NCBI GenBank assembly: GCA_016215025.1
Contig: JACRMI010000027.1
Location: 1-64,000 of the forward strand
Source of the DNA: Chloroflexota bacterium
GTDB lineage: Bacteria > Chloroflexota > Anaerolineae > UBA4142
DNA: 64,000 nt
Reading direction: 5' to 3'
Of the stretch, positions 49,981 to 57,643 are shown piece after piece. How positions within the stretch are numbered: position 1 is the stretch's first letter; the number at the start of each line of letters is the position of its first letter. The translations under genes and the position numbers were made by a program. The notes under the pieces are model-generated. The model saw nothing but the letters and a program-made list of their open reading frames with translations. It had not been told where the DNA came from and ran no database searches.

Positions 49981-50901
49981 TCAGCCGATCTTGCGGGCGT
50001 ATAAGGTAAACAGATCGCCAAAGTTTACCGGAATGGCGACGTTGCTCCAATTCAATTTGTCGGAGATCGTCCTGAGCAAGCGATAGAGCGGTTTACTGTA
50101 CGGCTCGATGCGCGTAATGAAATAACCGAGTCGGAGAAAACGACCTTGCGCGCTGGAGCTTATGACTTCGTACCCATTTTGCTCTAGCATCTTTCCCAGC
50201 GTGCGCGGCGAAAAATAGTACAAGTGCATTTCCATCAACCAGGGCCAGCGCGCACCCATCAATCGCGCGAACCAACTCTCGATGTCGATGGTATGAATCG
50301 CAAAGATGCCGCCGGGTTTCAAGATGCGATGCACGTTGCACAATTCGGCGGCGGGATCGGTGAGATGCTCAACGACATCCCACAGCGTCACCACATCGAA
50401 ATAATTTTCGGGAACGGCGGTGTCGCTCAAGGTGCCGGTGATGACATGCAAGCCGCGCGCGCGCGCTTGCTCGGATGCCCACGTCGAAGGTTCGACGCCC
50501 CACGCTTCCCAGCCACTCGCTTGCGCCAACTCGACCATGACGCCGATGTGACAGCCGACGTCGAGCAAGCGGCGGGTGCCTGAATTCGCCGAAACCAATT
50601 TTTCAAACGGCGCAAGGTTGCGACTAAAAGTCAGTACGCGTCCCTCGCGTTCTTCGACGTACGTAGGGTCTTCGACCGCGCTATAACTTTCGCTGACGAG
50701 CGATGGGTCCCAACGTGGATTGGCATAGACGAGACCACAGCAATTGCAGCGGACAATGGGTGGATGAACGCCGTACGCTGAACTCGTGCAACGAAAATCG
50801 GCAGTGTTGGGCGATGTGCTTTTAAGCGTGCTGGGATAAAGCAACTTGACGTCTTGCGAGCCGCAACAGTTGCAAGGGATATCTTGGAGCGCAGTATTCA
50901 T
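49981..50901 (-). CDS. Class I SAM-dependent methyltransferase with N-terminal zinc ribbon
   Basis: A 306-residue methyltransferase. The N-terminal part has two Cys pairs (CNCCGSQ and CNCCGLVYANP) likely to bind zinc, then a Rossmann SAM-binding core with LLDVGCHIGVMVELA, WGVEPS, VVTLWDVVEHL and LKPGGIFAI. This build is typical of sugar- or lipid-modifying methyltransferases in surface polysaccharide loci. It lies just upstream of the membrane protein gene on the same strand and downstream of a DPM1-like glycosyltransferase, so a role in glycan decoration is plausible. Confidence 0.88.
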   Translation of the reverse strand: MNTALQDIPCNCCGSQDVKLLYPSTLKSTSPNTADFRCTSSAYGVHPPIVRCNCCGLVYANPRWDPSLVSESYSAVEDPTYVEEREGRVLTFSRNLAPFEKLVSANSGTRRLLDVGCHIGVMVELAQASGWEAWGVEPSTWASEQARARGLHVITGTLSDTAVPENYFDVVTLWDVVEHLTDPAAELCNVHRILKPGGIFAIHTIDIESWFARLMGARWPWLMEMHLYYFSPRTLGKMLEQNGYEVISSSAQGRFLRLGYFITRIEPYSKPLYRLLRTISDKLNWSNVAIPVNFGDLFTLYARKIG

Positions 50902-50912
50902 GAAAGATTCCG

Positions 50913-51001
50913 TAACGCGAGCGGCTTCGGCACCTTTAGTGCTCCGCTCGCAGATATTTTATGCGAGCGCGGCACCTTTGGTGCAAGTCCGCTCGCGCTA
51001 C
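50913..51001. repeat. Tandem pair of GC-rich hairpins
   Basis: Two similar units follow each other: GCGAGCGG-CTTCGGCACCTTTAGTGCT-CCGCTCGC and GCGAGCGCGGCACC...GGTGC...CCGCTCGC. Each forms a stem with CGAGCGG/CCGCTCG arms and an inner GGCACC/GGTGC-like word. They fill the gap between the methyltransferase and glycosyltransferase genes. Confidence 0.7.
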
Positions 51002-51002
51002 A

Positions 51003-51752
51003 TTATTTCGCCGTTGGATCGACGCGATTGAGCAAGAGATTCTTGGCATTGCGCAGGCGTCGATACATCAAGCGCATGACGGTATACGTGGCTTTGTAAA
51101 TTTCGGCGCGCGAAATTTTAGAGGTGCCGGCGCGACGGTCTTCATAAACGATGGGCGTTTCGCCGACGCGCCAGCCGCGCGACTGACACAGATAGAGCAT
51201 TTCGATGAGAAAGGAGTAGCCGTTTGAAAAAACCGCGTCGAGATTGATCGATTCCAGAACGGCGCAGCGATAGGCGCGGAACCCCGATGTGCAATCGTGC
51301 GCTTGCAGATTCAGCATGGTGCGCGCAAAAAAATTCGCGCCCCAACTCACGAATCGAAGTTTGGTGTCGCGACCCTGCATGCCGCCGCCGGGAACATATC
51401 GCGAGCCGATCATGACATCAGATCGAGCCAGCCCCTCGATCAAATTTGGAATGTAGCTGGGGTGATGCGAAAAGTCCGCATCCATCGAAACGATGGGGTC
51501 GTAGTTGAGAAGCATGGCGCGCCTCATGCCGGCGATATGCGCCGTGCCCAAGCCCAACTTGCCCGGTCGATGGACGCATTGAACGCGCGAATCCGCTTTG
51601 GCGAATTCATCCACGAGCTGACCCGTACCGTCGGGGGAATTGTCATCGACGACGATTACGTGCGCGTCGATGGGTAGAGCAAGAATCTGACTTAGCAGAT
51701 TGGGGATATTGTCACTTTCGTTATAGGTTGGAATAATTACCGCAGGTGGCAT
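51003..51752 (-). CDS. Polyprenol monophosphomannose synthase-like glycosyltransferase (GT2, DPM1 type)
   Basis: A 249-residue GT-A enzyme with VIIPTYNESDNIPNLL, VVDDNSPDGTG, the metal site SMDADFSHHP and GSRYVPGGG, all typical of dolichol/polyprenol phosphate mannose synthases. There is no C-terminal membrane domain, as in the soluble DPM1 form. The product, polyprenyl-phosphate mannose, would serve as donor for GT-C enzymes such as the GT39-like protein at 32657; this link is inference. Confidence 0.9.
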   Translation of the reverse strand: MPPAVIIPTYNESDNIPNLLSQILALPIDAHVIVVDDNSPDGTGQLVDEFAKADSRVQCVHRPGKLGLGTAHIAGMRRAMLLNYDPIVSMDADFSHHPSYIPNLIEGLARSDVMIGSRYVPGGGMQGRDTKLRFVSWGANFFARTMLNLQAHDCTSGFRAYRCAVLESINLDAVFSNGYSFLIEMLYLCQSRGWRVGETPIVYEDRRAGTSKISRAEIYKATYTVMRLMYRRLRNAKNLLLNRVDPTAK

Positions 51753-51849
51753 AGATGCTCCGACAAACTGCGGTTCATTTTATCTGTTTTTGCGGGGAAT
51801 GCAAACAGACGGAAATGAGACACCCGTTTTCCCCGAACAAAACGTGTTT

Positions 51850-52875
51850 CTACTTGTCGATCATTTCGACTTGGTCGATTTCCAAACTAACGGGTGAGCC
51901 GACTGAAAACGGTTGATCGCTTTCGAAGGACAAACGCGCACCGCTGTCGGCGACGACGCGCAAACGATATTTGCCTGCGCGAAAAATACATTCTTCGATG
52001 CGTGCCGAAATACCTTTGCTATTCAGATTGACGCGAACAGCATTGGGGCGAATCAGTACCATCGACTTGTCTGCTTTGATCGCGAAAGTACCAAGGTCAG
52101 TTTTGATTTGCCCGTCGGATAATTTTTGCGCGGCGAATAGATTGGTCATGCCAAGAAACTGGGCGACGAAAGCGTTGGCGGGCTTGCGATAAATTTCTTC
52201 GGGCATGCCGATTTGCACGATGCGACCTTCGTGAATGATGGCGATGCGGTCGGCGATGGCGAACGCTTCGTCTTGATCGTGCGTCACGTACAGCGCCGTC
52301 ATCTGGATGCGTTTCAAAATCGCGCGTAGATCGGCGACGAGTTGCTCGCGCAGAATGCGGTCGAGTGCGCCGAGCGGTTCATCGAACATCAGGAACTTTG
52401 GTTGCGGCGCGAGTGAACGCGCCAGTGCGACGCGCTGCTGTTCGCCGCCTGAAAGGTTGTTCACATTGCGATTTTCAAACTCGGTCAAGCCGACCAACTC
52501 CAATGTTTCGCGCACTCGTTTTTGAATTTCAGCGTGTGACGAGTTTTTCATTCGCAGACCGAACGCTACATTGTCGAACACATGCTTGTGCGGAAAGAGC
52601 GCAAGGTCTTGGAACATCATTCCGAATCCGCGCAGATGCACCGGCACCGCGCGCACATTTTGACTGTCGAAAAAAATATCGCCGTCGTCTGGTGACTCCA
52701 AGCCCGCGATAATGCGGAGCAGGGTGGTTTTGCCGCTTCCGCTCGGACCCAGCAAGCAAACGATTTCGCCGTTCGTGATGGCAAAGGAAATGTCTTGCAA
52801 GAGCGGCGCGCCTGCGAACGATTTTGTGACGCCGCGAATTTCGATTCGGGGCGAAGCATTCGGCAATGTAGACAC
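51850..52875 (-). CDS. ABC transporter ATP-binding protein of the thiamine uptake operon
   Basis: A 341-residue ATPase: Walker A GPSGSGKTT, Q-loop MMFQDLALFPH, signature NLSGGEQQR, Walker B FLMFDEPLGALD, His in YVTHDQDEA, then a TOBE-like C-terminal domain (about 265-341). It is longer than E. coli ThiQ (232) and resembles FbpC/PotA ATPases in length. I start at GTG 52875, 11 bases after the previous stop, since upstream codons overlap the methyltransferase-like gene. The operon lies behind a TPP riboswitch and carries a thiamine-binding-protein gene, so thiamine is the likely substrate. Confidence 0.87.
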   Translation of the reverse strand: MSTLPNASPRIEIRGVTKSFAGAPLLQDISFAITNGEIVCLLGPSGSGKTTLLRIIAGLESPDDGDIFFDSQNVRAVPVHLRGFGMMFQDLALFPHKHVFDNVAFGLRMKNSSHAEIQKRVRETLELVGLTEFENRNVNNLSGGEQQRVALARSLAPQPKFLMFDEPLGALDRILREQLVADLRAILKRIQMTALYVTHDQDEAFAIADRIAIIHEGRIVQIGMPEEIYRKPANAFVAQFLGMTNLFAAQKLSDGQIKTDLGTFAIKADKSMVLIRPNAVRVNLNSKGISARIEECIFRAGKYRLRVVADSGARLSFESDQPFSVGSPVSLEIDQVEMIDK

Positions 52876-52886
52876 AAGGACTCGAC

Positions 52887-53519
52887 CTAATAACCGGGTT
52901 TCTGGTTTTTTGAATAGAAACCGATATTCTGTCCGCCAAAGTTTAGGCGAAACGGGTGGATGGTGCAACCGTTGCCGAAAGCATAATCGGCGAGGCATTG
53001 TAGCCAGTGAACGCCGTGCGGCGGGTAAACCGGTTCGTCGATAATGCAGCACGGCAGCAGGACAAAACTTTTTCCTTGTGCGATGGCAGCATCGATGATC
53101 TTGACGTTGCAACCGTGCGCGTGCATTCCGACCAACAAATCGAAATCCTTCGTCATCGATTGATCGAAAGCGAGATTTACGTGAGGCACGCGTTCACTCG
53201 TCGCAATCCGCACGCGCTTGTTCGTTGCCATATCTTTATACTTGTCTGGCAAAGCTTGATGCGTTGGATCGATGACGGTTGCTGTCCAGCCATTTTCTTG
53301 CAATAGATACGCAAGCAGTCCTTTGCCGCCGCCAATATCGGCGACGCGACATGGCGCAAAGTTTTCGGCGAGCCATTGGTGCAGCAGTTGAAAACGAAAT
53401 TTGCCCATGCGCGTTAGCTCGTGCGTCGTCGATGTGGGCTGCGCATTCGCGGATATTTTGTTCAGGTCAGCAAAAAGTTGCGCCGACCGTTTTTTATCTT
53501 TGCGTTTCGCCACTGTCAA
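52887..53519 (-). CDS. SAM-methyltransferase-like protein inside the thiamine operon
   Basis: A 210-residue protein with a Rossmann-type SAM motif CRVADIGGGKGLLAYLLQENG and a later FVLLPCCIIDEPVYPPHG stretch with a Cys pair. It resembles class I methyltransferases, including RNA/small-molecule enzymes, but I cannot assign a substrate. ATG 53519 overlaps the permease stop (ATGA), and the gene is 11 bases from the ATPase gene, so it is embedded in the transporter operon under TPP control. A role in thiamine or pyrimidine metabolism is possible but only suggested by location. Confidence 0.7.
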   Translation of the reverse strand: MTVAKRKDKKRSAQLFADLNKISANAQPTSTTHELTRMGKFRFQLLHQWLAENFAPCRVADIGGGKGLLAYLLQENGWTATVIDPTHQALPDKYKDMATNKRVRIATSERVPHVNLAFDQSMTKDFDLLVGMHAHGCNVKIIDAAIAQGKSFVLLPCCIIDEPVYPPHGVHWLQCLADYAFGNGCTIHPFRLNFGGQNIGFYSKNQKPGY

Positions 53520-55195
53520 AATTCCCCGATCTCTCCGATACGGAATCGTTCCATTGCGATGATCGCCAGCGCACTGATGACCATCAGAATGGTCGAGAGT
53601 GCGAGTGCCTGACCGAGATTGATCATGCCGGGCTGACCAAGTAATCGATAAATCGCTATTGGAATGGTCGGCATCTCTGGACGCGCGATGAGTGTCGTCG
53701 CCGCGAATTCGCCCATCGACACCGTAAACGCAAACACTGCGCCAACGATCACCGCTCGCATCATAATCGGAAAATCGATTTCGCGCCAGACGTGTCCAGG
53801 CGATGCGCCGAGCAGTTGCGCCGCTTCACGCAAACGCGGTTGAATGCTTCGCAAGATCGGCAATAGACTACGAAGGACGAACGGAAAGGCGACGAGCGCG
53901 TGTGCAATCGGCAAGAGCCAGATGCTTGTGCGTAGGTTACCTAAGGTGAGAATGTAGCCAAAGCCGAGTGTCACCGCCGACGTGCCGAGCGGCAGCATGA
54001 ACAGCGGGTCAAGAATGCTTGCAAAGATGGATCGGAGACCGCTGACTGCTGACCGCCGCGCTTTCGTGCGGTCTGCGGTCAGTGGTCTGCGGTCGTCTGT
54101 CATCAACGAATGTGCCGCAATCAAACCAAGTGCCACAGCCAAGATCACAGTCAGCGAAGCAAAGATGAGTGAGTTCTTCACCGCGTCAATCGGTGGCACA
54201 AATGTAATGGAACCGCGCCGATTGATAAAGAGTTCGGAATAATAATCGGTTCCACTTGCAAGTGAGGAAACGACGACGGAGATGAGCGGCGTTAGCAAAA
54301 AGGTGAGCATCGCCGCGAGATAACCCCACACAAAAATTTTTTCGGCGATGCTCGCCGGTTTGCGTTTGATGATCGCTTGCGGGCGCAGTTTGAGCGGCTG
54401 CGCCAGGTGTGCTTGCAAGCGCGTGTAGATCGCCATCAGCGCGAACGTGCAAACGAGTTGAACGAGTGATAGTGCGGCGGCGACCGGCAAATCGAAAAGG
54501 TTGACCGTCTGCCGATAAATTTCGACTTCGAGGGTGGCGAGACGCGCACCGCCAAGAATTAGCACGACGCCGAACGAAGTAAAATCGAAAATGAAGACGA
54601 GCAGGGCGGCGGCGATGAGCGCAGGTGCGATGAGCGGCAGCGTCACGTGCAAAAATGTTCGCATACGATCTGCGCCCAGCACGCGCGCCGCATTTTCGAT
54701 TTGTGGATCGAGGTTTGACCAAAAGCCGCCAACGATGCGCAAGACTACGGTGAAATTGTAAAACGTATGCGCGAGCAAGATAATCCAAAGTGTGTTGAGG
54801 ATTTGAATGGGTGGCGCATCGAGATGGAAGAGATCGATCAGCGCGAGGTTGATGATGCCGCGCGGACCGAACAACGCGCTAAACGCCGTCGCGACGATAA
54901 TCGTCGGCATCAGAAATGGAATGGTCGTGATGGCGCGCATGATGCTTGCACCGGGAAAATCGTAGCGCGCAAAGATATACGCGGCGGGCAAACCCAGCGC
55001 CAGCGTAAGCAACGTCGAGAGCGCGGCTTGCACGAACGTGAACACCAACACGCGTGCGTAATACAGATCGGTGAATATTTCCGTCCAGCCGCTGCCTGCT
55101 GCAAAACTCGTTTGCAAAATCGCCGCGAGTGGATAGAAATAGAATGCGGCGAGGAAAGCGATGGGCAAGAGATAAAGGGCGTTGGATAGTTTCAT
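53516..55195 (-). CDS. thiP: Thiamine ABC transporter permease (ThiP/FbpB-like, two-domain)
   Basis: A 559-residue permease made of two copies of a six-helix module, each with an EAA-type loop (ENAARVLGADRMRTFLHVTLP near 185; REAAQLLGASPGHVWREIDFP near 460; both shortened here). This duplicated form is typical of ThiP and ferric permeases. About 25 residues near 367-392 (MTDDRRPLTADRTKARRSA) come from an in-frame palindromic repeat and lie in a loop. Operon position, TPP riboswitch and ThiB partner support thiamine import. Confidence 0.88.
   Translation of the reverse strand: MKLSNALYLLPIAFLAAFYFYPLAAILQTSFAAGSGWTEIFTDLYYARVLVFTFVQAALSTLLTLALGLPAAYIFARYDFPGASIMRAITTIPFLMPTIIVATAFSALFGPRGIINLALIDLFHLDAPPIQILNTLWIILLAHTFYNFTVVLRIVGGFWSNLDPQIENAARVLGADRMRTFLHVTLPLIAPALIAAALLVFIFDFTSFGVVLILGGARLATLEVEIYRQTVNLFDLPVAAALSLVQLVCTFALMAIYTRLQAHLAQPLKLRPQAIIKRKPASIAEKIFVWGYLAAMLTFLLTPLISVVVSSLASGTDYYSELFINRRGSITFVPPIDAVKNSLIFASLTVILAVALGLIAAHSLMTDDRRPLTADRTKARRSAVSGLRSIFASILDPLFMLPLGTSAVTLGFGYILTLGNLRTSIWLLPIAHALVAFPFVLRSLLPILRSIQPRLREAAQLLGASPGHVWREIDFPIMMRAVIVGAVFAFTVSMGEFAATTLIARPEMPTIPIAIYRLLGQPGMINLGQALALSTILMVISALAIIAMERFRIGEIGEF
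54030..54105. repeat. Hairpin of GCTGAC/GGTCAG words inside thiP
   Basis: GGAGACCGCTGACTGCTGAC is inverted as GGTCTGCGGTCAGTGGTCTG across a CGCGCTTTCGTGCG turn. It consists of short repeated words and keeps the permease frame open. Confidence 0.7.
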
Positions 55196-55202
55196 CGTTG
55201 GT

Positions 55203-55293
55203 TAGTGCAAAAGTAAGATAGTTCGATAGTGCGATAGTTATCGCTGAATGTACAAGGATTGAACTATCGCACTATCGCAGTAACGCACTACCT
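55203..55293. repeat. Hairpin of reiterated GATAGT words between thiB and thiP
   Basis: TAGTGCAAAAGTAAGATAGT plus TCGATAGTGCGATAGT is matched in inverse form by ACTATCGCACTATCGCAG plus TAACGCACTA. Arms consist of repeated (C)GATAGT words. The right end overlaps the last codons of thiB. Confidence 0.65.
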
Positions 55294-56388
55294 AACTACA
55301 GCGTCAGTCCATGCCTTGATCCACGCGTCGCGATTGGCGTCGATGTCAGCGGGCGAGACCACTGCTGGCGATTTGGCTTGCTCGGCAAATTTGTAGAAAT
55401 CAGGCAGCTTGGCATTCTGCAATACTGGGAACACAAACATCTGCGCGGGAATGTCTTCCTGGAATTTTTGCGAGATTATGAAATCGACGAATTTTCTCGC
55501 GGCGGCGGGATTCTTTGCACCTTTAAGCACGCCCACGAATTCAACCTGGCGGAAACACGCGCCTTCGCCGAGAACATTACCGGTCGGTGGCTCGGTGACT
55601 TTGCCGCTTGAAAAGAAAACTTCGGCGGCGGGACTTGTCGCGTAGCTCACGACGATGGGACGATCACCGCCTTTGCCGCCCCAGGTCGATTTGGCGTAGT
55701 ACGCATCATCCCAGCCCTCGCTGACGAGGACATCGTTCGCGCGCAATGATTTCCAGTAATCGATATACTTGTCCTTGCCAAAGTGTCCAACGGTCGCAAG
55801 CAAAAACGCGAGTCCAGGCGATGATGTGGCAGGATTTTCGACGACGGTCAGTGATTTGTAGTTCGGCTTGGCTAAATCTTCGAGCGATTGCGGTGGCGCG
55901 ATATTCTTTTTCTGGAAATAGGACTTGTCGTAGTTCAAGCAAACATCGCCGTAATCGGTGGGTGTGAGATTGTACGTTGGATCGAGGACGTACTGTGTTG
56001 GAATCTGACTCGCGTTCGTCGGCGTGTACGGCGTAAAGATGTCGGCTTGTAGCGCGCGCGACAAGAAGGTGTTATCGACTCCGTAAAACGCATCGGCAAG
56101 CGGATTGTTCTTGGCGAGAATCGCCTTGTTCAACGCTGCGCCGGCGTCGCCTGATTTGAGAATGTTGAGTTTGACGTTTGCGGACGATTCGAACGCTTTG
56201 ATGACGTCTTCGCTCGCGGCGAAGGAATCGTGCGTCATCACCGTCAACTCTGTTGCCGGTGGAACCGTTGGCTTGGCAGCCGCCGTCGGTACGGTGATTG
56301 CGGTTGGCGTCACGGTGGGTACCGGCGTCACGCCGGAACAACCGACGACGACAAAGGCAAGCACGCTGATAAGAAAAAGTTTTTTCAT
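55288..56388 (-). CDS. thiB: Thiamine ABC transporter substrate-binding lipoprotein
   Basis: A 366-residue periplasmic-type binding protein of the thiamine/ferric family. It begins with a lipoprotein signal (lipobox VVGC) and a PTVTPT-type linker, then LTVMTHDSFAASEDVIKAFE, AFYGVDNTFLSRAL and TPTDYGDVCLNYDK, as in TbpA. I use ATG 56388 with GGAG upstream; the frame is open further back through a hairpin repeat, which is not expected to be translated. It is the first gene behind the TPP riboswitch and feeds ThiP and the ATPase. Confidence 0.9.
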   Translation of the reverse strand: MKKLFLISVLAFVVVGCSGVTPVPTVTPTAITVPTAAAKPTVPPATELTVMTHDSFAASEDVIKAFESSANVKLNILKSGDAGAALNKAILAKNNPLADAFYGVDNTFLSRALQADIFTPYTPTNASQIPTQYVLDPTYNLTPTDYGDVCLNYDKSYFQKKNIAPPQSLEDLAKPNYKSLTVVENPATSSPGLAFLLATVGHFGKDKYIDYWKSLRANDVLVSEGWDDAYYAKSTWGGKGGDRPIVVSYATSPAAEVFFSSGKVTEPPTGNVLGEGACFRQVEFVGVLKGAKNPAAARKFVDFIISQKFQEDIPAQMFVFPVLQNAKLPDFYKFAEQAKSPAVVSPADIDANRDAWIKAWTDAVVR

Positions 56389-56407
56389 GCTGATCTCCTC
56401 CGTTGAA

Positions 56408-56482
56408 TTCAAGGGAACTGAGGGAACTTGGGAACTCTGGGAACTTTTCTTCAGTTCCTCCAGTTCCTCTAGTTCCCTTGTT
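56408..56482. repeat. Hairpin of reiterated GGAACT words
   Basis: CAAGGGAACTGAGGGAACTT plus GGGAACT is matched inversely by AGTTCCTCCAGTTCCTCTAG plus TTCCC. It lies in the leader between the riboswitch terminator and thiB and is built like the element at 6885. Confidence 0.7.
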
Positions 56483-56512
56483 TTGATATTGCTCGTTGAT
56501 AATGACACGTTG

Positions 56513-56548
56513 CCTAAAAACAAAAACCGCCTTCTGATCTGGGCGGTT
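56513..56548 (-). terminator. Riboswitch-controlled terminator
   Basis: On the minus strand AACCGCC (56548-56542) pairs with GGCGGTT (56531-56525), followed by TTTTGTTTTT. It lies 12 bases downstream of the TPP aptamer, the usual expression platform for termination when TPP is bound. Confidence 0.8.
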
Positions 56549-56559
56549 GATTTGAATTT

Positions 56560-56648
56560 GACCTCCCTACGCTGGCATTATCCAGATCAGGTTCGTTGGG
56601 TCGAAGACGTTTGGTCTTCCTCTCAGCCTGACTCTTCAAGCTCCCCAT
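56560..56648 (-). promoter_or_regulatory. TPP riboswitch (THI element)
   Basis: On the minus strand the conserved TPP aptamer words appear in order: GGGGAGC, GGCTGAGAGG, CGACCC, ACCTGATCTGGATAATGCCA and GCGTAGGGA. This is the standard thiamine pyrophosphate sensor. It is followed by an intrinsic terminator and the thiamine transporter operon, so import genes are expected to be off when TPP is abundant. Confidence 0.96.
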
Positions 56649-56704
56649 TGATATTTAATTTTGTGGTATTAATTTAGCACGATTTAGCGCATTGGTCAAC
56701 TGGC

Positions 56705-56785
56705 TTGTGGCTGATCGCGTATGGCGAATGGCAGATAGCAGATGGTCAAGACGATCTGCCATCAGCCATCAGCTATCGGCTATCG
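56705..56785. repeat. Hairpin of GGCAGAT/ATCGGC words at the end of the pyrophosphokinase gene
   Basis: GTGGCTGATCGCGTATGGCG plus AATGGCAGATAGCAGATGG is inverted as CCATCAGCCATCAGCTATCG plus GCTATCGGCG. A related AGCAGATGGCTATCAGCC stretch lies at 49965-49984. The last codons of the kinase gene fall within it. Confidence 0.65.
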
Positions 56786-57420
56786 GCGAGCAGGTGTACG
56801 ACAAGTAGCAAGCCACTCTTGAACGTGACGGACGCATTTTCGACGATGAGCTCGTTGCTGACGCCGCGCGGCGATCCGAGGTAAAGCGTTTCGTTTCGCA
56901 GCGGGTAACGCAATCCATTTGTGACGATTTCATCCACGCGGTCGGTGATGGAGATGAGCGAAACGGTCTCGCCGATTTTGCCGTTGATCGGTGAGTGTTC
57001 CCACGCGAGCCACGCATCGAAATCGATGTCGACGATTCGGGCGTGGATGCGAGCGCGCGCGAGCCTGACGAGCAGAAAGGCGTTCGCCAGCATTTGATCG
57101 AAGCGGCCGCCGATCGCGCCGAGAATCGTAATATCGGTTGTGCCGCGTGCGATGGCGAGATCGATGGCGAGTTCGAGATCGGTCTCGTTTTTCTCGCGCG
57201 AATGCTTAATCAATTCCGTATGCGCTTGCATACACCACGCGTGCGTCGCTTCATCGACGGAATCGAAATCGCCGATGAGAACGTGCGGCGCGAGCGTGAG
57301 ATGTTTGCGCGCGTTGGTTGCACCGCCATCTGCCGCGATGCGCAAATCGGCAGCACGCCAGATTTCGACGAGGCGCAGGTGGTCGCGCAAATCTCCATTA
57401 GCGACGATGACCGCTTTCAT
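56773..57420 (-). CDS. thiN: Thiamine pyrophosphokinase
   Basis: A 215-residue enzyme converting thiamine to thiamine pyrophosphate with ATP. Motifs: AADGGATN (about 35), LIGDFDSVDEA (about 49-59), KNETDLELAIDLAI (about 77-90), LGAIGGRFDQMLAN (about 99-112). Length fits the bacterial ThiN/TPK family. It lies just upstream of the TPP riboswitch operon on the same strand, so uptake and activation of thiamine are adjacent. Its final residues overlap a hairpin repeat. Confidence 0.92.
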   Translation of the reverse strand: MKAVIVANGDLRDHLRLVEIWRAADLRIAADGGATNARKHLTLAPHVLIGDFDSVDEATHAWCMQAHTELIKHSREKNETDLELAIDLAIARGTTDITILGAIGGRFDQMLANAFLLVRLARARIHARIVDIDFDAWLAWEHSPINGKIGETVSLISITDRVDEIVTNGLRYPLRNETLYLGSPRGVSNELIVENASVTFKSGLLLVVHLLADSR

Positions 57421-57462
57421 GCCATCAGTCTAACATCGCGCACAGGTGTTGTCAAACCGATT

Positions 57463-57490
57463 TTGCAAAACCATCAAAATGTGCTAGAAT
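57463..57490 (+). promoter_or_regulatory. Promoter of tRNA-Gln
   Basis: TTGCAA (57463-57468), a 16-bp spacer and TAGAAT (57485-57490), ending ten bases before the tRNA. The -35 word is identical to that at 41840 near tRNA-Pro. Confidence 0.6.
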
Positions 57491-57500
57491 ATGCGCGCGT

Positions 57501-57571
57501 TGGGAAATGGTGCAACGGTAGCACGACTGACTCTGGATCAGTTAATCCTGGTTCGAATCCAGGTTTCCCAG
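57501..57571 (+). tRNA. tRNA-Gln(CTG)
   Basis: A 71-nt cloverleaf: acceptor TGGGAAA/TTTCCCA with discriminator G, D arm GTGC-AACGGTA-GCAC, anticodon stem ACTGA/TCAGT with loop CTCTGGA (anticodon CTG), T arm CCTGG-TTCGAAT-CCAGG. A terminator follows at 57579. A decayed partial copy lies 1.1 kb downstream. Confidence 0.93.
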
Positions 57572-57578
57572 TATATAG

Positions 57579-57603
57579 AACCCTCGGATCTGCGAGGGTT
57601 TTT
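57579..57603 (+). terminator. Terminator of tRNA-Gln
   Basis: AACCCTCG (57579-57586) pairs with CGAGGGTT (57593-57600), followed by T residues. Confidence 0.8.
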
Positions 57604-57643
57604 ATATTATCGACGCATAGTTGGCGATCAAATGGAGCAAGCC

